NCBI GenBank assembly: GCA_018398765.1
Contig: JAHBMJ010000877.1
Span: 1 to 36,674, forward strand
DNA from: Chromera velia
Taxonomy: Eukaryota > Sar > Chromeraceae
DNA: 36,674 nucleotides
Direction of reading: 5' to 3'
In this document: positions 19,129 to 30,526 of the stretch, piece by piece
How positions within the stretch are numbered: position 1 is the first letter of the stretch
Layout: the number at the start of each line of letters is the position of its first letter
Program-made: the position numbers and the translations under genes
Notes under the pieces: model-generated
Seen by the model: only the letters and a program-made list of their open reading frames with translations
Told to the model about the DNA's origin: nothing
The model's database searches: none

Positions 19129-22100
19129 ATGAGCACCCCTCAGCAGCAGTATCCTCTGCGGAACTGCCTTTCTCTCGAGATGCACGATGAGAGAGAAAGA
19201 GAGAGGGTCGAGGACTTCGGGAGGGCCTCCCTGCACAACAGCATCGAACTCGACGAGAAGTTGCAGGGCAGATTGAACAACCCCGGCTTTATGATGAGGC
19301 TCTTGCTCGACCCTGATGGAGGCAGGCGAATGTCGTTGGGCCGAAGCATAGGCCAAAACGTCAGAATCCTGCTCAATCCTGAAGAAGAGAGACGTTCCAC
19401 TGTAAGCAGAAGAAGCGAGAGAGTCACACAGGCAAATTGACCGAAAAGATGCAGTGCAGTGACAGGGAGAGGGGAGTTCACCGAACAGAGACGAATGAAA
19501 GAGAACGTACAAATCCAATCCCGTCTCCATCATCTAAACTGGCTCATTCGATTGATCACTGCACTAGCACCATCGTGCACCATCTTCCTTCCAATACACA
19601 TATCCTGCTCCTATCCCCCCACCCCTGTGTGTATACCTGCAGGGATCTTCAGCGCTTCCCTCTGAGCGGAGCGCCCCCAAACAGAAGCTCTCCCTCTATG
19701 AGCGAATCCTCTCGTTCTTGCGGGGAACCCATCTGGAGTTTTGGGTGTGGGGGCTGACTGCGATCAATATCGCGGTGATTGTCACGAACGTCATCCTCAC
19801 CTCGCACCAAGAACACGAACTCTGGGATCATGACGCAGTTGTAAACGCGATCTGGGTCTTCATGTGGATTGAGCGAGGTGAGGATGGAGGCGCCTACTCT
19901 ATGTGTCTTTGCTTTGCTTCGAGCTGATGGAACGGCCGTGTCTGCGGTTGCATTTCCTTTCAGAATGGCAGAAGTCTTGTCCTTTTTCGAACACGCCTTC
20001 TTAACCTTCTGAATCAGGCTGCCGTCCTCCCACTTCGTTCGAGATAGAAGTGAACTTTTCCATCTCGATGTCCTTGCATTCCTGTGTGTTGAAAGGGTAG
20101 GGCGTGGAGACAGCGCAAGCGTGAAAGGGCTCCCCAGTGAAGAAGAAAAGGCAACTCCGAAAAGGGAGGGAGAGTGTATGCCGATGCAGCACATGTCAGC
20201 CTTGTGAGATTAAACTGCTTCTCTCTGCCGCTCTGTGTGTATGCAGTGATGGTGAATCTGTTCTTCGTCGAAATTGTTTTGAAGATCTCATTCCTCCGCC
20301 GCGAGTTTTTTCGTGAGCCGTACAACGTCAGTCAACGCTCTCTCTACAGATCACATACTGGATCTATGCCCTGAGCCCTTCGCTTGAGTCTCTGTAGGAT
20401 AGGCCAGGTACACAACCTTGTTCTCTTCAGCTCTCTGCCGGATTCTCCTCAACAGTCACTTCATGTAGCAAATCTGTCCGTGAAGTATGCTCCCGTCTGA
20501 CACAGCGTCAACGAGACAGTTTCCGAGCTAAAAATGGGTTCGGAAAGGTACTGTGTACCACCGGCGTTATTTGCAGGTTATGGGTGACACAGATAGCGGC
20601 GCATGCATTAATCTGTGCATCCAGAAAAGTGTACAATGGTGTTCCAAGCATGGCTGATTGCAGGTCCAAACAGTCACCTGCAGATGAAGACTGATGCACA
20701 AACTAACTTCTCATCTGACTTGACTGCTGACCTAGTCCTCCGACTTGGCTGCATTTGTGGTCTCATTAAATTCATATCTGTTTTTTTCTGACTCATCCTC
20801 TTCTGCTGTCTGCAGTACTATGACGCATTCGTGTGCATTTTCTCTTGGATCTTTTGGCTGGTGGCGTTCATCCTCTTCGAGATGGACCAAATGAAAAACA
20901 ATTCGGAAAACTACGACAACGTGGTGGAATCGGTCGCACGCAAACTGATCATTTTTCGGATGGTCCGGTTGACGCGGGTGGCCGCGATTGTTGGATGGAT
21001 CCCGGCTCTTCGAGAATTGTGGCTGCTGATTAGCGCCTTCGGGAGTTCTTTGAAGATTTTGTGCTTCGGGATGGTGCTCTTCATCGTGTTGTCAGTGTCA
21101 TTTGCTGCCATCATGACGACAGTAGTGAACTCGGACCACAAAATGTTCCCCCCTCAGCTCTGTGCCATGTACACCGAGACTCATAGCTTTTTGCACGGTT
21201 GGTTGGCGCTCTCTCTCTTTCTGTCAATCTATCCCTTTTTTCCCCACCCTCTCACTCTGTCTCTCTTTCTCTCTGTGAGTTGTGTGTGATGAGTCAACGA
21301 CTGACTAGAATCACTGATTGAGTCGAGATCACTTTCGTTTGCTGAGTCGTGACGAAGGAAGTGCCAGAGTTCCCCTTCATCTTGGCATCTGATCTTCCTC
21401 CAACTTTAATTGTCTTTTTTTTTTTTTTGGACGGTCTTCTCTCTATTCGTTGGTATGTGTCTGTTGGAGTTTCCAGGCGAATCGGCACGGATCCTTTTTT
21501 CCTTCTCGGCAGAGTAATTGAGTGCGATGAGAATTTTTCAGAGAACCAGGAATCGAAATTAACGGTGCTTGCACTACTCTGCTGGATGTGTGCTTGTATT
21601 CGCACATGCCCATCTGTGTGTACATGTTTGTATGCTGCTGGGCTGTGTGCGTGACCGTCCGTGTATGCACCTGGCTGCAGGCATGCGGGTGAACTGCGAT
21701 GACGAGACTGACATGGAGAGACTTCACGGATCAACGGATGCCGAGCTCAATTACCTCACCCAGTGCTTGACACAGTTTGCCGACAAGTGCAGTGGCATCA
21801 CTGCCGAGTACCTGAATGAGTGCTTGAATTCTGTCGACCAAGCGGACAAGGAAGCCTGTCATAGCGAACTGTCGAGCACCTACGGAAACTCCGACTGTCC
21901 TTGCATTTCCGGGGTCGTGGATGACGATGGCCTGTGCCACTCTTGCCAGAATTTCTTCATGTTCCGAAACTCGTTCATCTCCTTCATCCGCATCATCACT
22001 CTCGAAGGGTGGCCCGATGTTGTCGACCCTGTCACGAGAAGGTAGGGAGAGGGGGGGGGACGCGGGGGCAGGGTGAGGTTATTTGTCCTCTCTCCTTTTT

Positions 22101-22271
22101 CTTGTTGTGAACAAGAGCACAGGCAGAGTCAGAGAAGGAAAAAGAGTCCGCCAGGCTGCTGTCGCCAAGGCTTCTGCTCTTTTCTGCATTGTCTCCATAA
22201 CAATTCATGTCCAGACAGGTGGGCAGGATGAAAAATCGGGAGCGCATTGCTGCACGCATTTTTTGTTGACG

Positions 22272-22344
<73 letters not shown>

Positions 22345-24205
22345 TGTGTGTGTGCGCGCGCGCGCGCAGGCGCCCGTGGACTGCGTTCGTGTTTGCGGTC
22401 TTCATTGGCATCTCCGCCTACGCTGTGGTGAACCTGCTGACTGCTGTCCTTGTTGACTCAGCAATGACGGTACGTGAATGTTGCTTGGGTTCGTGATTGA
22501 AGTTTTGCTCCGAAGAGTTGCTCTTCTTTCTCTTCTGTTCTCCCCGTTTCTCTCTCGTGTGCTTCTCTCTGTTGTGAGTCTGCTGTTTGCTTCAAACGAC
22601 GTACCCCTCACCGGATAATTTTCATAACGACCTTCCCTCCCTGTTTGTTTGCAGGTTTCTGGGGGTACCAAGGCTCTCGACCAGATTGAGTTCTTCCGTT
22701 CAACAAACGCCCTTCGCAAATTGTTCTTGAGCACAAAAGACAACAAGGAAGGGGGGGGGGAACAGAAAACGAAGGGTTCCTCAGACAATGTGCCCTTTGA
22801 AGGAAACGAAGGGGGTGAGACCGCAGCCGACCGTCCGAGTCCGAGTACGGCAGCTCCGATTGTCAATAGGGAGAGCCGCTCTGCCGCTGCTGCTGCTCTG
22901 CCTGAAGAGATGAATCCCACAGCAGAAGCAGAGGGAGAGAAAGAAATTCCCCCCACAGCCAACACCCGTAGCGTGCTCCTCACCGGTATGCCCTCACACT
23001 CAGGAGAGGAAGTGGGAGGGCCCGCAGAAGGAGAAGGAGAAACCGCTGTCGGGGGTGTTGCTTTGAGTGCTGGTGTCGCAGAGCCTCAGGCAGAGTTCGA
23101 AGTTTTGTCTGTCGACTCCCATCGTCTGGAGGCAGCCATCGCAGCTGTCTCTCCCCTCCAGTCTCCCAAACGATTTTCCTCTTCCGACTCTGCACAGCTC
23201 GACGAGAGAGGCACTGAGCACTTTCTTGAAGAAGGGCTCAGCCAGAGTCTTGCCAGATTGGGCACAAGGGGAAAAGCCTTTGACCGCACAGACACAGGCA
23301 ACCTCTCCCTGACCAACAGGGATGAGGACCCCGAGGCTGACGGAGATCTGTTGTATGACACAGCAGGAGGGCGCAGCCAGTCTGACGTCTCTCGTCACTT
23401 CCAACAGAGACGCACTGACCGCGCCCCCAACCAACTGCAAGCCCAGAACACCCAAGCCTCCGACCTGTCCGTAGACCTGCCTGGCGGCCCCCCAGGGGAT
23501 GCCGTTCTCTCCCAAGCCCAAACCGAAGAAGCCCTAGCGCGTCTCGCGACAGCCACTAGGAGACACGATTCTGAGGTGGTCACTTGGAAGGATTTGCGTT
23601 GCATGTTGGATGTGGGTGGGGAGAAGTTCCCAAAGATCCTTGACCGATTTGGTTTGGATGAAGCAGATCTTCGACGCGTGTACTACGTGAGTCTGTTCGA
23701 GATGCACCCCTTGTCTAGCCAGAATCTGAACAGAAAGGATGACCCAGGGGTCCCTTTGGCCTTTCTGGTCCACAACATGCAGAAGTACAAACACAAGGGG
23801 ACTGCGACGCCGAAGGATATCTTGGATGTCCTCTTCCACATCCCCTCGCTGAAACTGCAGATTCTGCTGCTCAACAAGGACGTGCAGGAGTCAGTGCGAC
23901 ACTCGTCTGTCGTGCAGGATTCTATGCGGGGTCTCGAGCTCCGTCTAGATCGCACGGAGCGTCTCCTTGTGAACATCAAGGACAGACTTGTGCAGAGGGG
24001 GGACATCTGCCTGCCGCCTCCAGGCACGGCCAGAGGGAGGGAAGATAGCAGAGGGGTCCATTTTGGGGAGCATCAGGGGGGGGGATTGGGATTGAGATCT
24101 GGTGGGCAGGTGCGGGGGCAGGGAAGTTACATGCGGTCCCGTTCGTTGGGGGTTCCTGCCTCGTCCTCCTCTATGCGCCTGCGGGCCGGGAGGAGTTCTA
24201 TGTGA
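19129..24205 (+). CDS. Single-domain six-TM voltage-gated cation channel, 7 exons, 993 aa
   Basis: Predicted plasma- or organelle-membrane channel, acting as a tetramer. Exons: 19129-19401, 19643-19877, 20247-20326, 20816-21197, 21681-22041, 22370-22469, 22655-24205. Phases match; total 2982 nt. The start has CACC before ATG. Residues 1-120 are cytosolic. S1 is about 122-144. S2 is about 156-186 (FFVEIVLK with the usual acidic and basic residues). S3 begins YYDAF at 197. S4 has R244, R247 and R250 (FRMVRLTRV), preceded by R238. The S4-S5 linker (PALRELWLLI) leads to S5 at about 276-300. An outer turret of about 110 residues with ten cysteines precedes the pore helix, which ends TLEGW (430-434). 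S6 is about 449-475 with N465. The C-terminus contains a Ser/Glu-rich linker, a predicted helical region with degenerate EF-hand-like spacing (about 785-830) and a final amphipathic helix. Glu432 would give an EEEE ring, favouring Ca2+ by analogy with Cav channels. The least certain point is donor 4 (GTTGGT). Confidence 0.88.
22271..22368 (+). repeat. (TG)n(GC)n tract abutting the exon 6 acceptor of the channel
   Basis: About 80 bp of TG units with TA interruptions turn into GCGCGCGCGCGC and end directly in the acceptor CAG at 22369. The usual pyrimidine tract is therefore replaced by alternating purine-pyrimidine DNA. Confidence 0.9.
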
Positions 24206-26588
24206 GAGGAGAGAAGCAGGGGTGGACAGAGGGGGCTTTTTAAGAAGATGAAGGGTGAAGGAAAAAATGGTAGAGACAGAGCTGTGGTGCTCGGAGTATA
24301 TGCACACATCGGTTTGGCGTTTTTTCGTTCCTTCTAGCATGCAGGCATAGTGTCTCTCATTGAGACGGGCAGACAGACAAGAGGCTTGGAGGAAGAGAGG
24401 GGGGGAACGAGATACTCCCATGCAGAAGGGGGGGGAGGGAATTAGGAAGGGGGAAAGCAGGCCAGGTATCCATGAATGTCCATGTATTTCATTTCGTTGG
24501 TTTGCTGTTTTACAGGTGAGTGGGTCCGCAATTGGCAGAAGGAATGTGTTTCTTTCATGCTACATGGAGATGAATGAAGTTCTATTTCTGTGCGTGTATG
24601 CGTTTGTGTGTCTCTCTGGTCAATGTGTGGCACAATTCATCGTCGGTCAAATTCATTCCAAAGATCGATGCTTCCTTCCTTTGTGTCTGCATGCATGTCT
24701 TCGTTTGATCATTTATTCATTCTTGGTTTCGTTCTTTCGTCCATAGGGTGTATCTTTGTCATCTGAAGGGGATGAAACTGGAAGGGGGGCTTTGAGTTCT
24801 CCTGTTTGCATGCATGCACACACACGCGCGCGCATACACACACAGACACACCAAGTCTGGAAAGGAAGGGTCCGCCAGTGAGTCAATCTGCTCGTGTGCA
24901 TCTGAATTGTTTCTGTTGTTTTTTCTCTGTGCGTCTGTCTCACTTTTTGAGTGGGTAAGGGCAAGGGGGGAAAGCGTAACGCTGAGGTGGAATCGAGTAG
25001 AAGAGAAGAAATGAATTTGCGAGGCAGTCGACGGTTCATCTGATTTTTTAGAGTGCCCGTTCGGCAGAGTGACGATCCTGTCGCCTTGCCACCGTTCGAA
25101 GGTTTTTCGTTGATTGAACGTCCAACATGAAGATTGATGAATGTTCGTCCGATACGGAGAGAGAAAAGAGGGACTGCAGGGGAGTTTGGGGCGAATGAGC
25201 TGGCTTGCCTGCGCTCAGCTTATGGATTGACAGATGGATGTATGGATCAATTGATCGAGGGAGAAATAATTACATCTTCATCCTACTGGTTTATGAGCAG
25301 AGTTGCCGAAATTGTCGGACAGCAACTCTCATCTGTCCTGCCTTGTTTCCTGCCTGCCCACCTGTCTGTCTGCTTGTTGATCTCGGCTGTTAGTCACCTC
25401 TGTCTATTTTGTTCTCTTCGCGCCATCAACGGTCAGCCCATGCAGCTGTCTGTCTGTCTGTCTGCATGGCAGTGTCTCCATCAATTGGCCTGGCTTGGCT
25501 GCCTTGCATCATGCCTTGGTTGGAGCTAGAATCAGTTTTTGGTTGGACCTTACCAGAGTGGTTTTGGGATGTCAGCAGTTGAGCAGTATACAACATGACC
25601 AGGTGCTAGACCAGGTGTGATTGTACGGAGAGAGAGAGGACAACAGACACGTTCATATTCTGTCACCAGCTCCCGTCGACGCGACGAGGCAATATCGTCT
25701 CATTGGTGTCAACGCTTCATGATGAAATGGTAGTAGCACCACCCCCCGTCTTCGTGCTTGCATCGAAAGGCTTGCATCGAAAGGAATGTTTGTAATTTTG
25801 ATTTCTGCGTGTGTGAGTGTAAGTTGATAAGGCGCGTGCATGCATCTGTCATCATTTTGACGTCACCATAAGAAATGTGTGGGTTGTTGTCTTGCAAAGC
25901 CTTGTGCATGGTTTGGGGCTCTCGGCCGTCGACGGCCCGTCGTCCCGTGCCAGTGCACGTGTCTTCTTTTCAGGCTATAGCTTTCAGAACTTGAAGTCCC
26001 CCCCCAGAAACCCAGCTGCATGCTGGTCTTCGGTCTGATTTTGATTTACAGAATTCTAGACAGAATTAGTGATAGTGATTTAATTGGTACCCTAGGTAGA
26101 GCATTGTCACCGTTCTACCAGAAGTCGCCCCTGCGAACGGCAAAGGTGCGCCCCATACTGAGGCTTCAGACCGCACCCTGCGGCCTGCCTGAGGTTTCTC
26201 CCAAACCGTGAACAACCAACATTCTTTGTTTACTTTGCATGCTTTGGGTTGGTAACTGATTGCTAGAGCCGAATCCAAAGATCAATCCAAGTGCAAACGA
26301 CGCCAGAACATCTCTACTTTCTGTGTTCGCTTTTTTATGCGTCTCTATCCAATGGAAATCGCCTAAATCTGTGGCTTCACAACAGCAAGAAGAGAGAAGA
26401 TACAGATAGAAGCATTTCATTAGATAGAGATAAGATAGGGAGAACTCCCGTCCGCTACACAAAGATAGCTCCCTAACCTGTCTAGAGAAGAAAGGCTATA
26501 TTTCGGGTGGGAGAGAGAAACTTGGAGGTAAACAGGGGGAAGTTCTCAACAGAAGGAGACAGAGGGACCCCATTGACAGAAAAAGAAA
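24206..26588. other. Channel 3' flank and intergenic DNA, no gene supported
   Basis: About 2.4 kb after the channel stop. It holds short simple repeats (G-runs near 24400, CA/CG near 24816-24845, GTCTGTCT near 25447) and many short overlapping ORFs without motifs. The first part is presumably 3' untranslated. No RNA gene or promoter can be supported. Confidence 0.4.
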
Positions 26589-26942
26589 TGTATGGTTTGC
26601 TCTGACCTGCTTAACATTCAAGCAGTCGAAGATGAAATCCATGTGCTGACTGAATGCCTTCTACATGATGGAGAGAGGGCAGATTGCTTGCAAGCTTTGA
26701 TGACACGTTGGAGTTCGGTGAAAGGGAGAGAGGAGAGAGCTGTAAATAGCAGCAGATAGAAAGTGGGTGGTGAAGGGAAAGTAGACAAGATCGCTCTATT
26801 CTCTTTTCTTTTGAATGAGGCCGATAAGAATGTCAATACTTTTCTGAAAGACGTCATGATGAAAAGACAGGTAGTGCGAGAATGGAAAAGAAAAATTAAA
26901 GGGAGACAATTTGAGTCAAACTTTAAGAAGAGAGTTAGATAG
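26589..26942 (+). pseudogene. LINE (non-LTR retrotransposon) C-terminal remnant
   Basis: One plus-strand frame of 118 codons with one internal TAG and a final TAG reads CMVCSDLLNIQAVEDEIHVL, then TECLLHD and ERADCLQAL. The CxxC...EDEIHxLxEC arrangement is the cysteine/histidine motif that follows the reverse transcriptase in many LINE ORF2 proteins. Downstream residues are charged and helical, as in such C-termini. No reverse-transcriptase motif could be found upstream. This is a short decayed 3' fragment, in keeping with 5' truncation of LINE copies. Confidence 0.5.
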
Positions 26943-27732
26943 GCTGTATCAAGAGACTTGGAAAAGTGAGAAAGCAAGAGAGGGAAGAATTAAAGAGTAT
27001 GCATGAAAGGGTGTGGAGCGATACAAAGGAAGCAAAAGAGGAGGGAAAAAGGAGGAGGACGGGATGTTGCGAGGTTTTGGAACTCGCTTCGAGCCGTTTC
27101 TCTGCAATTCTGGGATCATTCCCTTTCAAACCCTGCTTTAGAATGGAGTGAGCCTTCTCGCATACATACGCAGGTGATTGACTGTTCACTGTGATCCGTT
27201 TGCAGCACAGGCTAGACCTGTGCGGGCCGGCCAGGGAGGTCTGATGTGTCTAGGCGCTTTCCCTGGAAGCCGTACGTCGGACATTCAGCATTGGGGCGGG
27301 AGGCCAATCTTTTGGAGATTAAGCCTAATCCTAATCCTTAATTTCTCTTTCACCTTCCTTCTGTTATGTTCACAGGGGCCTTGGCATACCAGCCGGGGCC
27401 ACGGCAGTGAAAGCCGTTTCGCAGTAGAAATAGAATCAGATTGAGCACGAAGACAGAAGGGCTCCTAGTGAAGAAGCACCAACTCTCTATCATTCTCTAA
27501 GCAGTAGAACATGTCTATTAACAGTATAGGCGCTAGCCTAAAGGACTTAAGAACGTACACTTCATGATAACAGAGCATGGTTCGTTTCAGTCCCTTTTAA
27601 AAAGAATTTTTAGAGAGTCACTTTTGTTTTAACGTTCAAAGGAGCTAAAAGAAGATAGGTGATACTGACTTCCCTCTTTTTGCTCTCTTTCCCCTTTAAG
27701 ACTCCCAGCTAGAGTACCCCTTCTCTCCACTA
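26943..27732. other. Intergenic, possible LINE 3' tail, no gene
   Basis: The first 200 bp continue an open but stop-interrupted frame similar in composition to the LINE remnant. A short hairpin, GCACAGGCTAGACCTGTGC, lies near 27207. Otherwise nothing is recognised. Confidence 0.35.
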
Positions 27733-28443
27733 ATGCAGGAGGCCCCCCCTCCAAGCCCAGCAACCCTTCAAAATCAAATTAATGCCTTGATGGACGCTAT
27801 GGGGACCCTGTAGCAGCAGTCAGGAGAGAAAGACAGAGAGCTCGAGACGGCGAGAGTAGAGAATGCCTGACTGACCCTCCTAAATATCAATGGGCAGCTC
27901 GGTGCTGCAGGATGCTGTGAGAAAATCCCAGAGTGGAAGTGTGAGCTGAAGTTTGATGCAGACGCCAAGCCTCCTACTACCACCTTTGAGCAGCTCAAAA
28001 ATATTTTCTCCTCCTTCAAGCGCTTCGCAGCCCGTTCCCTGCAAAAAGCCAGTGAGGCCAAAAAAGCTAACGTCTTTATCAGCGGGGTCAAGAAATACCC
28101 CCAGTTGAGTGCAATAATCAACACCCTCGCTGAAGACGAGCAGGGGAAGCTGGAAGTAGTGATGAAAGAATTGAGGGGACAGTTTGCGAAGACTGGAGAC
28201 GTCGAATTCAATGAGGCACTGAACAGTCTCTGCTCCCTCTCGCTTTGTGCTCCCCAGTTTACTGCCCGGGGGTTGAAGCATGAAGTGAGAGAGTTGTGCA
28301 AAAAGATCGAGAGAGCACATCAATTCTAGCATGTCGTCGCTGTATATGTTGGTGAGGGTGACCCGGAGACGGACTTTGACACTGCCAACTGGAAGTTGGA
28401 AGTGCGAGTCCAAGGAATTCTTCACCCTTTCTCTTCAGATTAG
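27733..28443 (+). pseudogene. Gag-like retrotransposon pseudogene
   Basis: From ATG 27733 a single frame of 237 codons is broken by three in-frame stops (TAG, TGA and TAG at 28327), with a final TAG at 28443. The N-terminus is Pro-rich, then a coiled-coil-like segment (INALMDAMGTL; SGEKDRELETARVE). A helical region with FEQLKNIFSSFKRFAARSL and EVVMKELRGQFAK follows. This order suits a retrotransposon Gag capsid-type protein, but I recognise no zinc knuckle or other decisive motif, so the label is an inference from layout. It could be a broken cellular coiled-coil gene. It ends 5 bp before a 230-bp direct repeat. Confidence 0.4.
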
Positions 28444-28447
28444 GGAC

Positions 28448-28679
28448 GTAGAGTTATGGCACTGCTAACGTATGGGCCTATAAAATCTGAAAGTCGGACA
28501 TGCATTGTTCGTACTCCTCTTTTAAATTAGCTTTACACACAGGCAAGACTGTACTTCTGAATTGACTTGCATGCGAACCATTTAATATAATGCATGCATG
28601 CACATACATATGCATCATACGCTCGACATGCGCACACTACGTGTAGCTCTGACAATGCCTACAACCTCATAATGTAACG
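28448..28679. repeat. Direct repeat, left copy (LTR-like, 232 bp)
   Basis: Begins GTAGAGTTATGGCACTGCTA and ends CATAATGTAACG. It aligns with 30527-30752 over its whole length with scattered substitutions and one short insertion near TTTTAAATTAGC. It includes ATGCATGCATGCACATACAT. There are no TG...CA ends, so LTR status is unproven. Confidence 0.8.
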
Positions 28680-29172
28680 TGCCACCTCCCTCAGAGTGTT
28701 GTTCCGACACTTTCATATGGATGTACTCAGCTGTTGAACTCAGACAGGGGTTGCGAGGTTTATTTCATAAAACGAGAGCGATCAGGCTTGACGTGCATGT
28801 CTCTACAGAGTATTATCAGAACCGGGTTCGGGATGTTTGATGATGTTTGAACCTTTTGCCTGGCGATTTGGAACATTTTGTCTGCTCTTCTTCTTGTGTC
28901 TTTCGACTCTTCTCTCATATGCTTTCATCTCTCTTTTTCTTGTCCATCCTGCATTTCACTTCTGCTCAAGTGAAAGGACAAAGATGCACTGCCTCTTTCC
29001 TACCTATACACATGCCCCTTCTCCTCCAGACCGTGTCCGCACGGCCATGCAGATGAAGTTAAAGGCAGACGCAGCTGGAAAAAAAATAAATGGGCTCCAT
29101 GCCTGGAACAGATGATCGAACACGCAAATGGGACTGTTACAGCGGGGTGAATACCGTCTCCTCAATCCGATC

Positions 29173-29700
29173 TCAAGACTGTCCACTATACCCCTTCCAT
29201 TTGGTCACACCTGAACGCTCTTGCCTCATCATGTTCTGCCTTATCACGTTTAAAGCGGTAGTACGTTCTCGCTCTTGGTGTTCGAATACCAGTTGCACTC
29301 TTTTTCTTTCCATCAGGCCTGATCGAATTCCAGTGCAGACAGGCCTAACTCGTCTCTCCACTTCTGGTGTCTGTGCACTGAATCCCTCTCTATACGGAAC
29401 TCTACCGGGAGGCATCTCATGATCTTGAGCGCGAGCTGAGCGGATTGTGTTCAGCAACGCTACATGTCTTTCTATTTGTTTTGCCCCTCTCTTTGCTCTC
29501 TGCTTCTCTCTCTTTCTCTCTGTCTTTCCTGCGTTTTGGGTCAGTTCTATTCTCCTAATCCTCATGGGGGCAACTTCAGTTTCTCTGGCAATGAACGGCG
29601 CTGACTCTGCGAAAAGGGATGCTGCTTTCTGACTGATCTCCCACTGACTGTCTCCGCTTCCCATGTCTGCATCCTTATGTCCGGAAAGACCTACCGGCAA
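29173..29700 (-). pseudogene. Unknown ORF, 175 codons, in the repeat-flanked element
   Basis: A charged protein with a basic middle (KTERKREKQRAKRGAKQIER) and C-terminal RERTTALNVIRQNMM. It has no motif I recognise. Its position between direct repeats suggests a retroelement remnant, and the frame is open but unsupported by homology. Confidence 0.3.
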
Positions 29701-30099
29701 TACTGCTTCGAATTCAGATTCTTCTACATTGCTGTACCCTTGAAAATTAAACGTCGTCCCTGCAGTTTGAACGAATGGGGTCTCTCCTCCTTGGTCACTT
29801 CCCTGAAAACCCAGTGTCGCTGTGAAGCTCTTTGCTGCTGTTTAGGGTTCACTCACCATAACATCACTCTGAGGGCGTTGGGGTCCCCAGTCGTCTGTAG
29901 GCGTATGCGAAGTGTGTAAAGGTCTGTGCGCCTTGAACCCATCTGCTTTCTTCTGCTTCACTGGGGAGGCAGTCTGGTCGTTATCCGATTTCCTCCCATC
30001 TCTCTTGCTGTGTGTCTGTCCGAGGGCCTTCTCATTCCATTGGGTCTTTGAAAAACGCAAACCACGACGCGTCTTCTTTTTCTTTTCCGGCTCTTCGTC

Positions 30100-30342
30100 T
30101 CAACCCTTCTGAATGATGTCCTTCGATTGCTTGCAACCCTTCCTCGCTCTGCATTTCTTCTTGCCCATAGACCCTGAGGGCAACCATCGCTGCATTTCTT
30201 CAGCGACTCCAGACAGAAGAAGACAAACAGACTCGTATCGGTTATCCAGGGTCGCAACGGAGACGTCCTTCAGTTCCTCTACACTCTTCACGAGGAATGC
30301 AATTGCATAGAAAATCGGGCGCACTTCTCTATGTGGCCCCAA
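30100..30342 (-). pseudogene. Unknown ORF, 80 codons, in the repeat-flanked element
   Basis: The N-terminal 50 residues are regular and protein-like (FYAIAFLVKSVEELKDVSVA, then CLLLSGVAEEMQRW), followed by a basic Lys/Cys tail. The downstream frame at 29842-30060 may continue it after a frameshift. It is probably part of the same decayed element as 29173-29700. Confidence 0.3.
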
Positions 30343-30526
30343 CGTTATTGCAACAACAAGAGAAAGACCTACAAGAACTCTGAAAAGCGAATAGACTCAA
30401 TGCACCCAGAGAAGATCGTCGTCTGGTGTGAAAGAATGCCTGCCGTCTGCCGTTCAACGATACAGAGATTTGTCTCTGATCATGAACAAAACAGATCGGT
30501 CCCTGACCGACCTACTCTACTGCTAT

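Noticed and set aside
19087-19533. 148-codon minus-strand ORF across the channel start
   Set aside because: It opposes channel exon 1, whose frame continues in phase into S1 after splicing; the minus ORF is a shadow.
22402-22983. 193-codon minus-strand ORF opposite the channel gene
   Set aside because: It covers channel exons 6 and 7 on the other strand, where the plus frame encodes S6 and the C-terminus; a shadow.
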